Below are positions 32,987 through 40,697 of a stretch of 64,000 nucleotides of DNA, in pieces; the first letter of the stretch is position 1; each line of letters starts with the position of its first letter. The notes beneath the pieces were generated by a model. It worked only from the letters and a program-made list of their open reading frames with translations, ran no database searches and was not told the origin of the DNA. The position numbers were made by a program, and so were the translations under genes. Origin of the DNA: SCRA01 sp035533275 (lineage in GTDB: Bacteria; Vulcanimicrobiota; Vulcanimicrobiia; Vulcanimicrobiales; SCRA01); assembly GCA_035533275.1 (NCBI GenBank), contig DATLUD010000010.1, positions 35,266 to 99,265 of the forward strand. The letters are read 5' to 3'.

Positions 32987-33353
32987 GGGCCGAGAGCGGC
33001 TGCACGACCCGCTCGCCGAGCTGATCGGGCGGCGCGCCGGAGCTTGGCTGGCCCCCCGGTGGCGGAGGGTCTCGCCGCTGGCCTTGTATCCCTATCATCG
33101 AGTCGTCAGCGTATAGTGCCATGCCTCGCACGCTCACTGCGTTGCTCTCAGGACGAACTCCGGATCGCAATGGTCGCGCGGCATCGGTGGCGTTGCGATG
33201 CGGTCGCGAAGCTCGGCGGCGTTGTTGAGAAACGATCCTCCCGGCAGGTGATCGAACTCCCGCTGTAGCTGGGAGCGCCGAAAGGGAAGAGAGTCTCCCG
33301 GCCAAGGCGGATCCCGGCAACGCGCAAGCAGCCGCGCGCGGTGTTGAGAGGTT
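32987..33353. other. Gene-free interval between mazEF and ruvB with a coding-like minus-strand stretch
   Basis: No complete gene is evident in 367 bases. On the minus strand a frame open from inside the ruvB 3' end to a TGA at 33134-33136 reads as plausible protein (for example SQLQREFDHLPGGSFLNNAA, then ELRDRIATPPMPRDH) but has no ATG, GTG or TTG start until an ATG 17 codons before the stop. It may be the 3' remnant of a lost gene, or chance. A short hairpin CTCCC/GGGAG lies near 33257-33275. I cannot name a family. Confidence 0.3.
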
Positions 33354-34433
33354 TCAGAGCAGGCGCGGCTGGGGACCGGCGGCCTCTGGCATGGAAAGGC
33401 CCAGATGCTCGAATGCGCGCGGGGTGGCCTTGCGGCCGCTGGCGGTGCGCGCGACGAAGCCGACCTTCAGCAGGTACGGCTCCACCATGTCCTCGAGGGT
33501 CTCATCTTCCTCGTTGAGCGTGGCGGCGATGGCGCCGATGCCGACGGGTCCGCCGCGATACGTGGTGCAGATGGCCTGCAAGAATGCGCGGTCGAGGCGG
33601 TCGAGGCCGAGCGCGTCGACGCCCTCGCGCCGCAGCGCAGCGTCGGCGATCTCCGCGGTGATGACGCCGTCGTGCACCACCTCGGCGTAGTCGCGCACGC
33701 GGCGCAGGAGTCTGTTCGCGATGCGCGGCGTCCCGCGCGAGCGCGAGGCGATGGTGGTGGCGCCGGCCGGCTCGATGGGCACGCCCAGCACGCCGGCGCT
33801 GCGCGTGACGATGGCGTGCAGGTCGGCCACGTCGTAGTAGTCCATGTGCGCCAGCAGGCCGAAGCGCTCGCGCAACGGCGCCGTCAAGAGCCCCGCGCGC
33901 GTGGTGGCGCCCACCAGCGTGAAGCGCTTGAGCGGCAGTTTCAGCGTCTTGGCGTACGCGCCGCGGTCGACCACGAAGTCGATCTGAAAGTCCTCCATGG
34001 CGGGATAGAGGAACTCCTCGACCACGCGCCCCAGGCGGTGGATCTCGTCGATGAAGAGGATGTCGCCCTCTTCCAGCGAGGTCAGGATGCCGACCAGGTC
34101 CTTCGGCTTCTCCAGGGTGGGGCCCGATGTCGGCCGGAGCGCCGCTCCCATCTCGTGCGCGATCAGCGAGGCGAGCGTGGTCTTTCCCAAGCCCGGCGGG
34201 CCATAGAAGAGCGCGTGCTCCAAGGGCTCTCCGCGCTTGCGGGCCGCGGCGATGGCGATGCGCAGGTTCTCCACCACGTCGCGCTGGCCGACGTACTCCT
34301 CGAACGAGCGCGGGCGCAGCGTGGCGCCGAAGAGCTCGTCCTCGATGCCCTCGCGCGGCGAGACGATGCGCTCCTCCACCTCGGGCGGCAGCGCGTCGTC
34401 GCCGGAGAGCAGACGCCTACGCGCGTCGCTCAT
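33354..34433 (-). CDS. ruvB: Holliday junction branch migration helicase RuvB
   Basis: AAA+ motor of the RuvAB complex, 359 residues. Seen are LRPRSFEEYVGQ, Walker A FYGPPGLGKTTLA, Walker B ILFIDEIHRLG, the sensor/arginine-finger block LVGATTRAGLLTAPLRERFG and the C-terminal winged helix YRGGPVGIGAIAATLNEEDETLEDMVEPYL. The ATG at 34433 overlaps the ruvA stop (ATGA). Longer frames to 34784 cross ruvA and are rejected. A somewhat extended N-terminus (about 35 residues before the fold) is seen. Confidence 0.97.
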   Translation of the reverse strand: MSDARRRLLSGDDALPPEVEERIVSPREGIEDELFGATLRPRSFEEYVGQRDVVENLRIAIAAARKRGEPLEHALFYGPPGLGKTTLASLIAHEMGAALRPTSGPTLEKPKDLVGILTSLEEGDILFIDEIHRLGRVVEEFLYPAMEDFQIDFVVDRGAYAKTLKLPLKRFTLVGATTRAGLLTAPLRERFGLLAHMDYYDVADLHAIVTRSAGVLGVPIEPAGATTIASRSRGTPRIANRLLRRVRDYAEVVHDGVITAEIADAALRREGVDALGLDRLDRAFLQAICTTYRGGPVGIGAIAATLNEEDETLEDMVEPYLLKVGFVARTASGRKATPRAFEHLGLSMPEAAGPQPRLL

Positions 34434-35056
34434 GTGGTCACCGCTTTCTGGCGGCGGTAGATCTCGGCCAGCAGCGCCTCGGCGTCGCGGATCTCCGGCG
34501 AGGCCTCCAGCGTCTGCGCGATCATCCGCTCGGACTCGGCCTTCTTGTACTCCAGCTGCAGCAGCACGGCCAGCGCCTCTTGCGCGAAGTCGGGCGTGGG
34601 CGGCGGCACCTCGACCGGCTCGGCCTCTTGGATCAACAGGAAGCGCGCGACCTTGCCTTGGAGCTTGGCCACGATGTCCTTGGCCTTCTGCTGCCCGATG
34701 CCGGGGAGCGAGCGCAGGAACGTGTGGTTGCCCTCGTCGATGGCTCGCGCGATGCGGTGCATCGGGGCATTGAAGGCGCGGCACGCCGACTTGGGCCCGA
34801 TGCTGGCCACGGTGAGCAGCGCCTCAAAGAACTCGCGCTCGATGGCGTTGGTGAATCCGAAGAAGACGAACCGCCCGGCGTTGCCGTCGGTCTGCAGTTG
34901 GCTGTAGACCTCCAGCGTCACCGGGCGCCCCTCGCCGCCGCGCAGCTTCTCCGCAACGCACGGCGGGAGCAGGACCTCATAGCTGAGGCCCGCCACCTCG
35001 ACGAGCGCCTTCTCGTCGCCTCTCTCCGCGAGCATACCCGTGATCCGTGAGAACAT
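34430..35056 (-). CDS. ruvA: Holliday junction DNA-binding protein RuvA
   Basis: Tetrameric junction-binding partner of RuvB, 208 residues. The OB-fold N-terminal domain (MFSRITGMLAERGDEKALVEVAGLSYEVLLP) is followed by two helix-hairpin-helix motifs (VASIGPKSA and LPGIGQQKAKDI) and a C-terminal RuvB-binding helical domain. The start at ATG 35056 matches the family N-terminus, which means that its first 80 bases lie inside the 3' end of ruvC. It overlaps ruvB by four bases. Confidence 0.95.
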   Translation of the reverse strand: MFSRITGMLAERGDEKALVEVAGLSYEVLLPPCVAEKLRGGEGRPVTLEVYSQLQTDGNAGRFVFFGFTNAIEREFFEALLTVASIGPKSACRAFNAPMHRIARAIDEGNHTFLRSLPGIGQQKAKDIVAKLQGKVARFLLIQEAEPVEVPPPTPDFAQEALAVLLQLEYKKAESERMIAQTLEASPEIRDAEALLAEIYRRQKAVTT

Positions 35057-35561
35057 CGTCGATCGAGCGCAGCCGTTCCTCATGTTGGCGTACGTTGGCA
35101 TAGGCCAAGGCCAGTGCCAGAGCGTCGGAGACGTCGTTGGGCTCGGGCACCGCGCGCAGGTGCAGGAGCGCCGCGACCATCTTTCCTACCTGTTCCTTCT
35201 TGGCCGTCCCATGGCCTACGAGCGCGCGCTTGACGGCGCTGTGGCCGAGGTGGCCCACCGGGATGCCGGCCTGCCCCGCGGCGAGGTAGCAGACCCCGCG
35301 CGCGTGGCCCATGAGAATCGCCGTCTGCGGGTTCCGGTAGACCGTGTAGAGCTCCTCGACCACCATCACCTCGGGCGCCGCCGCGATCAGCGCGTCGCGC
35401 ACCCCGTCGAAGAGCCGAGCCAACCGCCCCTCGAGGCTTCCGCGCGCACCCGGCTCCACGACGCCTGCCTCCACCAGCCGCGGCTCCTCGCCTCGCGTCC
35501 CCGTCTCGATCACGCCGTACCCGGTGCGCACCAGCCCGGGGTCGAGCCCAAGAATGATCAT
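34977..35561 (-). CDS. ruvC: Crossover junction endonuclease RuvC
   Basis: RNase H-fold resolvase of 194 residues. The catalytic carboxylates are visible: Asp7 in ILGLDPG, the Glu in VMVVEELYT near residue 67, and the acidic pair in PEPNDVSDALALALA near 140; GHGTAKKEQV is the conserved loop. The final tail (about 25 Arg/Gly-rich residues from GYARGERRR) is encoded in the overlap with ruvA, so the tail probably arose by stop-codon loss or extension into ruvA. The ATG at 35561 directly precedes the conserved IILGLDPG. Confidence 0.95.
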   Translation of the reverse strand: MIILGLDPGLVRTGYGVIETGTRGEEPRLVEAGVVEPGARGSLEGRLARLFDGVRDALIAAAPEVMVVEELYTVYRNPQTAILMGHARGVCYLAAGQAGIPVGHLGHSAVKRALVGHGTAKKEQVGKMVAALLHLRAVPEPNDVSDALALALAYANVRQHEERLRSIDDVLTDHGYARGERRREGARRGGGPQL

Positions 35562-35599
35562 CTCTCCGCCTCGCCGTCGCGGGCAGGGCATGCCTCAAC

Positions 35600-35751
35600 G
35601 GTGGCGGCGGCGACACATCCCCCCGTTCGGGGACGTTCCCTCGCGCGCTCTCCTGCGCGCTCAGTCACCTCCGCTGCGGCGCCGCTTCGCCCATCCAGGG
35701 CTCTCGCGGCGCCTTGAGGCCCCTCAGGGGGCACGTGTCGCCGCCGCCACC
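35600..35751. repeat. 152-base element with 17-base perfect terminal inverted repeats
   Basis: GGTGGCGGCGGCGACAC at 35600-35616 is the exact reverse complement of 35735-35751. Inside each arm the match continues imperfectly (CCCCC tracts), and each arm is followed by a small hairpin of the form CCCC-loop-GGGG. Size, inverted ends and lack of coding sequence suggest a MITE-like or REP-type element; a target-site duplication is not evident. Confidence 0.55.
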
Positions 35752-35830
35752 AACGCCACATCACATCCCTACCCCCGACCTCATCGCGGCGCCGACTCCA
35801 CGTGCCGATCACGCCACACGTACGCCGCGT

Positions 35831-35868
35831 GTCCCGAAGCCCCGAGCTGTATGTCCCGAAGCCCGAGC
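35831..35868. repeat. Short tandem direct repeat GTCCCGAAGCCC(C)GAGC
   Basis: Copies at 35831-35847 and 35853-35868 differ by one C and are separated by five bases, just beyond the pknB stop. Function unknown; it could be a local slippage duplication. Confidence 0.5.
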
Positions 35869-35874
35869 CGCCCA

Positions 35875-37965
35875 TCACTGCGGCGGCGTCGAGGCGCCGG
35901 CTGGGGCGCCGACGATGAGGTTCACGCTCTGTCCGGGGGAGAGCTCGGTGTCCTGCGGGGGATCGGTGCGCACGACGAGGCCGGGCTGACCCTGCGGCGC
36001 GGAGGTGATGGCGCCGACGGTGTAGCCCGCGGCGCTCAGCCGCGCGCGCGCCTGGTCGGGCGTCATGCCGGAGACGTCGGGAACGACGCCGGGCACGGCG
36101 AGCAGGAGCGTGACCGTGGAACCCTTGGTCACCGTCTGGCCCGGGCCGGGCTGCTGGCCGACGACGCTGCCTGCGGGGGAGCTCTGCTGGATGCTGTACT
36201 GCACGGTGCTCTGCAGGCCGGCTTGCTGGAGGGCGCTCTGCGCTTGATCGAGCGTCCCGCCGACCAGGTTCGGCACGCTAGCCGGAGGCGCGCCCGTCGA
36301 GACGACCACGTTGATGACGGCGCCCTTCTGCGCCTTGGCGCGGGGGCCCGGATCCTGCGAGATGATGGTGTCGGCGGGGATCGCGTCGCTGGCCTGGCGC
36401 GAGAGGACGTTGAGGCTGAAGCCGGCGCTGCTCAGCGCGTTCTGCGCGTCGCCGACGGTCATGCCCACGACGCTTGGGACCGTGGTCGGCGCCGGCCCCT
36501 TGGAGGCGACGAGCGCGATCACGTCGCCGTCGTGGGCGTTGGCGCCGGCGACGGGACGCTGCTCCACCACGCTCTCCGGCGGAATCTTCTCGTCGTATCG
36601 GGAGCCAGCGACCTTGGCCTTGAGCTTGGCGTTGGCCAGCAGCCGCGTGGCGTCCGAAACCGTGTAGCCGACCACGTCGGGCACGGCGATCGCGGGCAGG
36701 CCGCTCGAGACGTAGACGACCACCGACGAGCCCTTGGGCGCCTGCACCTCCGGCGCGGGATCGGTGCGGATGACGTGCGAGGAGGGCACCGTGTCGCTGG
36801 CTTCCTGCTGGACGCGGACGTTGAATCCGGCGGACGTCAGCGCCTGCTCCGCCTGCGTGTCGATGGCGTTGGTGACGTCGGGAACGGCCACGGGCGGGCC
36901 GAAGCCGACGCCCGCGACGAGGTACCAGCCGACGGCCGTCGCGGCGGCCACCAGCACGATGGCGAGGAGCCAACCCACCACGCCGCGCTTGCGCGGCTGG
37001 CGCTCGTCGTCGCGCTCTTCTTCGTCCGTCTCCTCGGCCGTCGCGGCGCGGCGAGGCCGCGGCGGGGGAACGCGCGGATCGACGCCGGGGAAGGGGTAGC
37101 TCGTGTCGGCGTGCGCGCCCGGAACGGCCGCCTTGTTCGGACGCTCGAGCGCGGCGCGCAGCGCCGTGGCCGTCTCGTGCGCCGACTGGAAGCGCGCGCT
37201 CGGATCCTTCTGCAGCAGCTTGCGGATCACGGCCGCCAGCGCCGGCGAGGCTTCGCTCTCGGGGATCTGCGGGATCGGCTGATTGACGTGCTTGAGCGCC
37301 ACGGCAACCGGCGAGTCGCCCTCGTACGGCAGGTGCCCCGTGACCATCTGGAAGAGCATCACGCCGACGCTGTAGAGGTCGGAGGCCTGCGTGAGCTCGT
37401 GGCCCTGCGCTTGCTCGGGCGAGAGGTAGGAGACGCTGCCCATGACCATGCCGGGCTGCGTCACCGCCATCGTCTGCTGCGAGACGGCGCGCGCGATGCC
37501 GAAATCGGAGATCTTGACGATGTCGTCCTTGGTCACCAGCACGTTGGCCGGCTTGATGTCGCGGTGCAGGAAACCGTGGCGGTGCGCGTAGGCTAGGCCC
37601 GCGCAGATCTGCGCCGCGTAGTCGATGGCGGCGGCCTCCGGCAGGTGCCCGTCGCCGGCGATCATCTCGGCGAGCGTGGTCCCGTCGACCAGCTCCATCA
37701 CGATGTAGTAGGCGCTCCCCTCCTGCCCGACGTCGTAGACGTTGACGATATTGGGGTGCGAGAGCGAGGCCGCCGACTGGGCCTCGCGATAGAACCGCTG
37801 GACGAACTCCTGATCCGAGGCGTACTGCTCGCGCAGCACCTTGATGGCCACGGGCCTGCGCAGCACGATGTCGGTGCCTTCGTAGACGACCGCCATGCCG
37901 CCCTCGCCGAGGCGGGCTCCCAGGCGATACCGTTGGTTGAAGACCGTCTGTTGCGACTCTTGCAC
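35875..37965 (-). CDS. pknB: Membrane Ser/Thr protein kinase with five PASTA repeats
   Basis: PknB/PrkC-type kinase, 696 residues. The cytoplasmic kinase domain (about 13-270) has the glycine loop GARLGEGGMAVVYEG, catalytic Lys42, HRD 134-136, DFG 154-156 and an activation loop with Thr/Ser residues. A juxtamembrane acidic-basic linker (about 300-327) leads to one transmembrane helix (about 328-351), then five PASTA repeats to about 690, each opening with VPDV/VPSV/VPNL-type motifs. PASTA domains bind muropeptides or lipid II, so it should sense wall synthesis. The adjacent class B PBP (seven-base gap) supports this. No PP2C phosphatase or FHA gene is in the window. Confidence 0.95.
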   Translation of the reverse strand: MQESQQTVFNQRYRLGARLGEGGMAVVYEGTDIVLRRPVAIKVLREQYASDQEFVQRFYREAQSAASLSHPNIVNVYDVGQEGSAYYIVMELVDGTTLAEMIAGDGHLPEAAAIDYAAQICAGLAYAHRHGFLHRDIKPANVLVTKDDIVKISDFGIARAVSQQTMAVTQPGMVMGSVSYLSPEQAQGHELTQASDLYSVGVMLFQMVTGHLPYEGDSPVAVALKHVNQPIPQIPESEASPALAAVIRKLLQKDPSARFQSAHETATALRAALERPNKAAVPGAHADTSYPFPGVDPRVPPPRPRRAATAEETDEEERDDERQPRKRGVVGWLLAIVLVAAATAVGWYLVAGVGFGPPVAVPDVTNAIDTQAEQALTSAGFNVRVQQEASDTVPSSHVIRTDPAPEVQAPKGSSVVVYVSSGLPAIAVPDVVGYTVSDATRLLANAKLKAKVAGSRYDEKIPPESVVEQRPVAGANAHDGDVIALVASKGPAPTTVPSVVGMTVGDAQNALSSAGFSLNVLSRQASDAIPADTIISQDPGPRAKAQKGAVINVVVSTGAPPASVPNLVGGTLDQAQSALQQAGLQSTVQYSIQQSSPAGSVVGQQPGPGQTVTKGSTVTLLLAVPGVVPDVSGMTPDQARARLSAAGYTVGAITSAPQGQPGLVVRTDPPQDTELSPGQSVNLIVGAPAGASTPPQ

Positions 37966-37972
37966 TCTTCTT

Positions 37973-39382
37973 CTACTCGCGGCCCAGCGCCGCCGTCAGC
38001 ACGTCTCGGCAGATCGGGGCGGCGACCGCGGCTCCATAGCCGCCGTGCTCCACGACCACCGCCACCACGTAGCGCGGCGCCTCCGCCGGGGCGAAGGCGA
38101 CGAACCACGAGTGCGGCGCCCCCCTGGGGTTGGTGGCCGTTCCCGTCTTACCGGCGACCTGGATACCCGGAATCGCGGCACTCCTCCCCGTCCCACGTTG
38201 AACGACGGCGATCATCATCTTCGTCACTTCGGCGGCCGTCTCCGCCGAAATGGGCTGCCCCAGGGCGCTGGGACCGATGGTGGTCGTGCCGCCGCCCGGG
38301 CGCCGGATCTCGCGCACCAGGTAGGGCCGGGGCTCCACGCCGCCGTTGGCGACGGTGGCCGCCACCAGCGCCATGCGCAGGGGGGTGACCAGCAAGGCGT
38401 CCTGCCCGAAGCCCAACTGCGCCAGCTCGCCGGGGTAGATCCCGGATTCGGGCGGCAGGTGGTCCGGGCTCACGGGCAGCCCGAGACCGGGGTCCTGGCC
38501 GAAGCCGAAGGCGCGCAGATACTGGTAGAACGTGGTCGCTCCGATTTTGATGGCGATTTGCGAGAAGTCCACGTTGCTGGAGATGGCGAAGGCGGTGGTG
38601 AGGTCCGAGGTGCCGGTGATCTCGTCCTCGTCGTTGTGGATCCGGAAGTTGCCCACTTGGAAGTATCCTGGATCGTGGAACGTGGAGGCGAGCGTCACGG
38701 TTCCGCTGTCGAGGGCCGTCGAGGCGGTGAAGACCTTCATGGTCGATCCCGGCGGGTAGAGGCCCTGGAGCGCGCGGTCGAGCAGCGGACTCCCGGAGTC
38801 GACGCGCAGGCGCGGAAAGATCGCGTTGAGGTCGTTGGGGTCGTAGGACGGGATGCTCGCGATGGCGACGATCGCCCCCGTCTTGGCGTCAAGGACGACG
38901 CCGGCCGCCGCGTCGTACCGGTTGAGCTGGTTGAAGAGCACGCGCTCGAGCGAAGGCTCGATGGTGGTCACGATCGTGGCCCCGCGCAGATGCTCCTCCT
39001 TGCGCTGCGCGGGGTTGAGGAGCAGGCGGAACTGCTCGACGGGATCCGTCGAGACATACGTCGCGGAGAGTGCGCCGTCGTAGGCGTCTTCCAGTCCCGA
39101 GGTGCCGTAGCGCGCCGACGCGTAGCCCACCACCTGGGCCAGCTCCGGGCCCAGCGGGTAGGTGCGCACGCCCCCTCGCGTCACGGCCAGCGGCGCGCCG
39201 TTGGAGGCCAAGATCGATCCGCGGTAGGCGGCCAGCAGGGCCTGGCGCGGGTTGTGCGGGTTGGTGGCCAGCGCCGGAGCCTCGAAGAGCTGGACCCGGA
39301 TCTGCGCGGCGACCAGGAGCGCGAAGAGCACGGCAAAGGTCACGCGGATACGCGCGATCGTGCGGTCGACCTGCGAGTTCAC
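37973..39382 (-). CDS. pbpA: Class B penicillin-binding protein (PbpA/FtsI type transpeptidase)
   Basis: Peptidoglycan DD-transpeptidase of 469 residues with an N-terminal membrane anchor (about 10-30), a short pedestal domain and the transpeptidase domain. The active-site motifs are Ser213-x-x-Lys216 in PPGSTMK, SSN at 268-270 and KTG at 412-414. At under 500 residues it resembles actinobacterial PbpA more than FtsI, and it lacks PASTA repeats of its own. The GTG at 39382 overlaps the upstream unknown gene (GTGA). Order unknown-pbpA-pknB resembles the actinobacterial pbpA-pknB locus, though FtsW/RodA, FHA and PP2C genes are absent. Confidence 0.93.
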   Translation of the reverse strand: MNSQVDRTIARIRVTFAVLFALLVAAQIRVQLFEAPALATNPHNPRQALLAAYRGSILASNGAPLAVTRGGVRTYPLGPELAQVVGYASARYGTSGLEDAYDGALSATYVSTDPVEQFRLLLNPAQRKEEHLRGATIVTTIEPSLERVLFNQLNRYDAAAGVVLDAKTGAIVAIASIPSYDPNDLNAIFPRLRVDSGSPLLDRALQGLYPPGSTMKVFTASTALDSGTVTLASTFHDPGYFQVGNFRIHNDEDEITGTSDLTTAFAISSNVDFSQIAIKIGATTFYQYLRAFGFGQDPGLGLPVSPDHLPPESGIYPGELAQLGFGQDALLVTPLRMALVAATVANGGVEPRPYLVREIRRPGGGTTTIGPSALGQPISAETAAEVTKMMIAVVQRGTGRSAAIPGIQVAGKTGTATNPRGAPHSWFVAFAPAEAPRYVVAVVVEHGGYGAAVAAPICRDVLTAALGRE

Positions 39383-40083
39383 GCTCGCTCTCTCAGGAGC
39401 ACCCAGCCCGTGTCGGTGGAGACCGTGAGGTACGATCCCTCGCCGACGCGCTCGATCACGGTGCTGACCACGTCGTACGCGAGGTCGGGATCGACGCGTC
39501 CCAGCAGCATCAGCGTCTCCGCCCCCGCCTCTTCGGCGAGTGCGGGAACCACGTACGCCGCGGCCGACGCACTGGAGAACTGCATGCGGTTGTAGGGCTC
39601 GCTGCGCCAAGGCCCGCGCCGCCCGAAGACGGTGCGGTGCCAATCCCACGCGCAGAGCTGGCGCTCTTGCCAGACGAAGTCGTCCTTCACGCAGCTGCGC
39701 CTGCACGCCGTGCAGCGCGCGATCGGCAGCATCGGGGAGGCCAGGGCGTCGACCACGTCTTCGGGGAGGTCGGCGAGGTTGAGGATCTCCTCCTCGGTCA
39801 AGCGCTCGGGCACGGCGTCCCGCCAGCCGACGCGCCGCAGGAGCTCAAGCTCCCCCAGCGGGGCGATGAACGCCCGCTCGTCCTCGGGGACGAACGTCTG
39901 ATCGACCCAGCCTGCGACGTTGTCCTCGTCGATGAGCACGCGCTGCCAGGCGTCCCCGATGGCCACGCCCACGGGCGTCCAGGCCAGCGGGGCCATGACC
40001 ACCGGCAATTGGCCCTTCTCGCCCGAAGCCTGCGTCACGAAAGCGAGCATGTGCTCCCCGCCGCCGAGCACGAAGATGCTCAT
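39379..40083 (-). CDS. Unknown protein with a Cys-rich segment, coupled to pbpA
   Basis: I do not recognise this 234-residue protein. It has no signal peptide or membrane helix. Residues about 120-150 contain CTACRRSC followed by Cys and Asp-Trp-His (CAWDWH), which could bind zinc or a Fe-S centre. The N-terminus (SIFVLGGGEHMLAFV) and the C-terminal block (SYLTVSTDTGWVLLRER) look like folded soluble segments. Its stop overlaps the pbpA start (GTGA), so stoichiometric expression with PbpA and PknB is likely. A role in wall synthesis control is inference from position only. Confidence 0.7.
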   Translation of the reverse strand: MSIFVLGGGEHMLAFVTQASGEKGQLPVVMAPLAWTPVGVAIGDAWQRVLIDEDNVAGWVDQTFVPEDERAFIAPLGELELLRRVGWRDAVPERLTEEEILNLADLPEDVVDALASPMLPIARCTACRRSCVKDDFVWQERQLCAWDWHRTVFGRRGPWRSEPYNRMQFSSASAAAYVVPALAEEAGAETLMLLGRVDPDLAYDVVSTVIERVGEGSYLTVSTDTGWVLLRERA

Positions 40084-40115
40084 TCCACGTCGCTCACGTT
40101 CACCCGGCCGTTCTT

Positions 40116-40157
40116 GGGAACGCCCGCTCGGCGCTCCTGCCGGAGGGCGGCGTTCCC
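40116..40157. repeat. Inverted repeat GGGAACGCC ... GGCGTTCCC
   Basis: Nine-base perfect arms at 40116-40124 and 40149-40157 with a 24-base loop, in the 119-base interval between two divergent genes (the unknown gene at 40083 and the membrane protein at 40203). Possible operator or hairpin. Confidence 0.45.
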
Positions 40158-40202
40158 GACATCTTCACCGCGCCTGCCTGCCGCGGTGGTACGAGTGACG
40201 GC

Positions 40203-40697
40203 ATGAACGTGGCGCACCTGCATCTGATCATCAACCACGCACCCGTCGTCGGCCTCGCCTTCACGGCGTTCCTGTTGCTGTGGGCCGCCGTGCGGCGCAG
40301 CGCCGAAGTGCGCCGCGCCGCGCTGGTGGCGATCGCCCTGGTTGCCTTGACGGCCATCCCGGTCTACCTGACGGGCGACAAGAGCGAGGACGTGATCGCG
40401 AACGTGCCGGGGCTCACCAAGGACCTGATCGACCGGCACGAGGACGCCTCCAAGGTCGCGCTCGTGGCCACCGAGGTGCTGGGCGTGGTTGCCGTAGGGG
40501 CGCTGGTCGTGCCGGGCGCGGCGGCCGCCGGTGTCACGCTGCCGGGCGTGCTGGTACTCAACCTCCTGGCGCTGGCGACCATGGGCTGGGCAGCGAACCT
40601 GGGTGGACAGATCCATCACCCCGAGGCGCAGCCCGGCTTCACGGTACCCGCGCAGTCTCACGGCGGCGCCGCGGCTCGCCCCGGCGATAACGATTAG
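40203..40697 (+). CDS. Small four-helix membrane protein (DUF2231-like)
   Basis: A 164-residue inner-membrane protein with four hydrophobic helices (about 12-30, 40-58, 82-102, 108-130). Conserved-looking histidines HLHLIINHAP at the N-terminus, DRHEDASKV in the middle loop and GGQIHHPEA near residue 135 suggest heme or metal ligation and resemble DUF2231-type proteins. The stop codon overlaps the convergent carB stop by three bases. Function unknown. Confidence 0.65.
   Translation: MNVAHLHLIINHAPVVGLAFTAFLLLWAAVRRSAEVRRAALVAIALVALTAIPVYLTGDKSEDVIANVPGLTKDLIDRHEDASKVALVATEVLGVVAVGALVVPGAAAAGVTLPGVLVLNLLALATMGWAANLGGQIHHPEAQPGFTVPAQSHGGAAARPGDND

Larger units (their letters stand above)
35562..35874. 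other. 313-base intergenic interval between pknB and ruvC
   Basis: No gene seen. The interval holds a 152-base element bounded by 17-base inverted repeats (35600-35751) and a short direct repeat (35831-35868), listed separately. The pknB 3' end is on one side and the ruvC start on the other, both minus strand, so the ruvC promoter should lie here; I see no convincing -35/-10 pair. Confidence 0.6.

Noticed and set aside
33240..33280. tRNA-like stretch (GATCGAACTCCCGC ... GGGAG)
   Set aside because: No acceptor stem, D-loop or anticodon arm can be built around it; only a five-base stem remains.
35600..35751. CRISPR-like repeats in the pknB-ruvC interval
   Set aside because: The repeats are inverted and occur twice only, with no regular spacers or cas genes.
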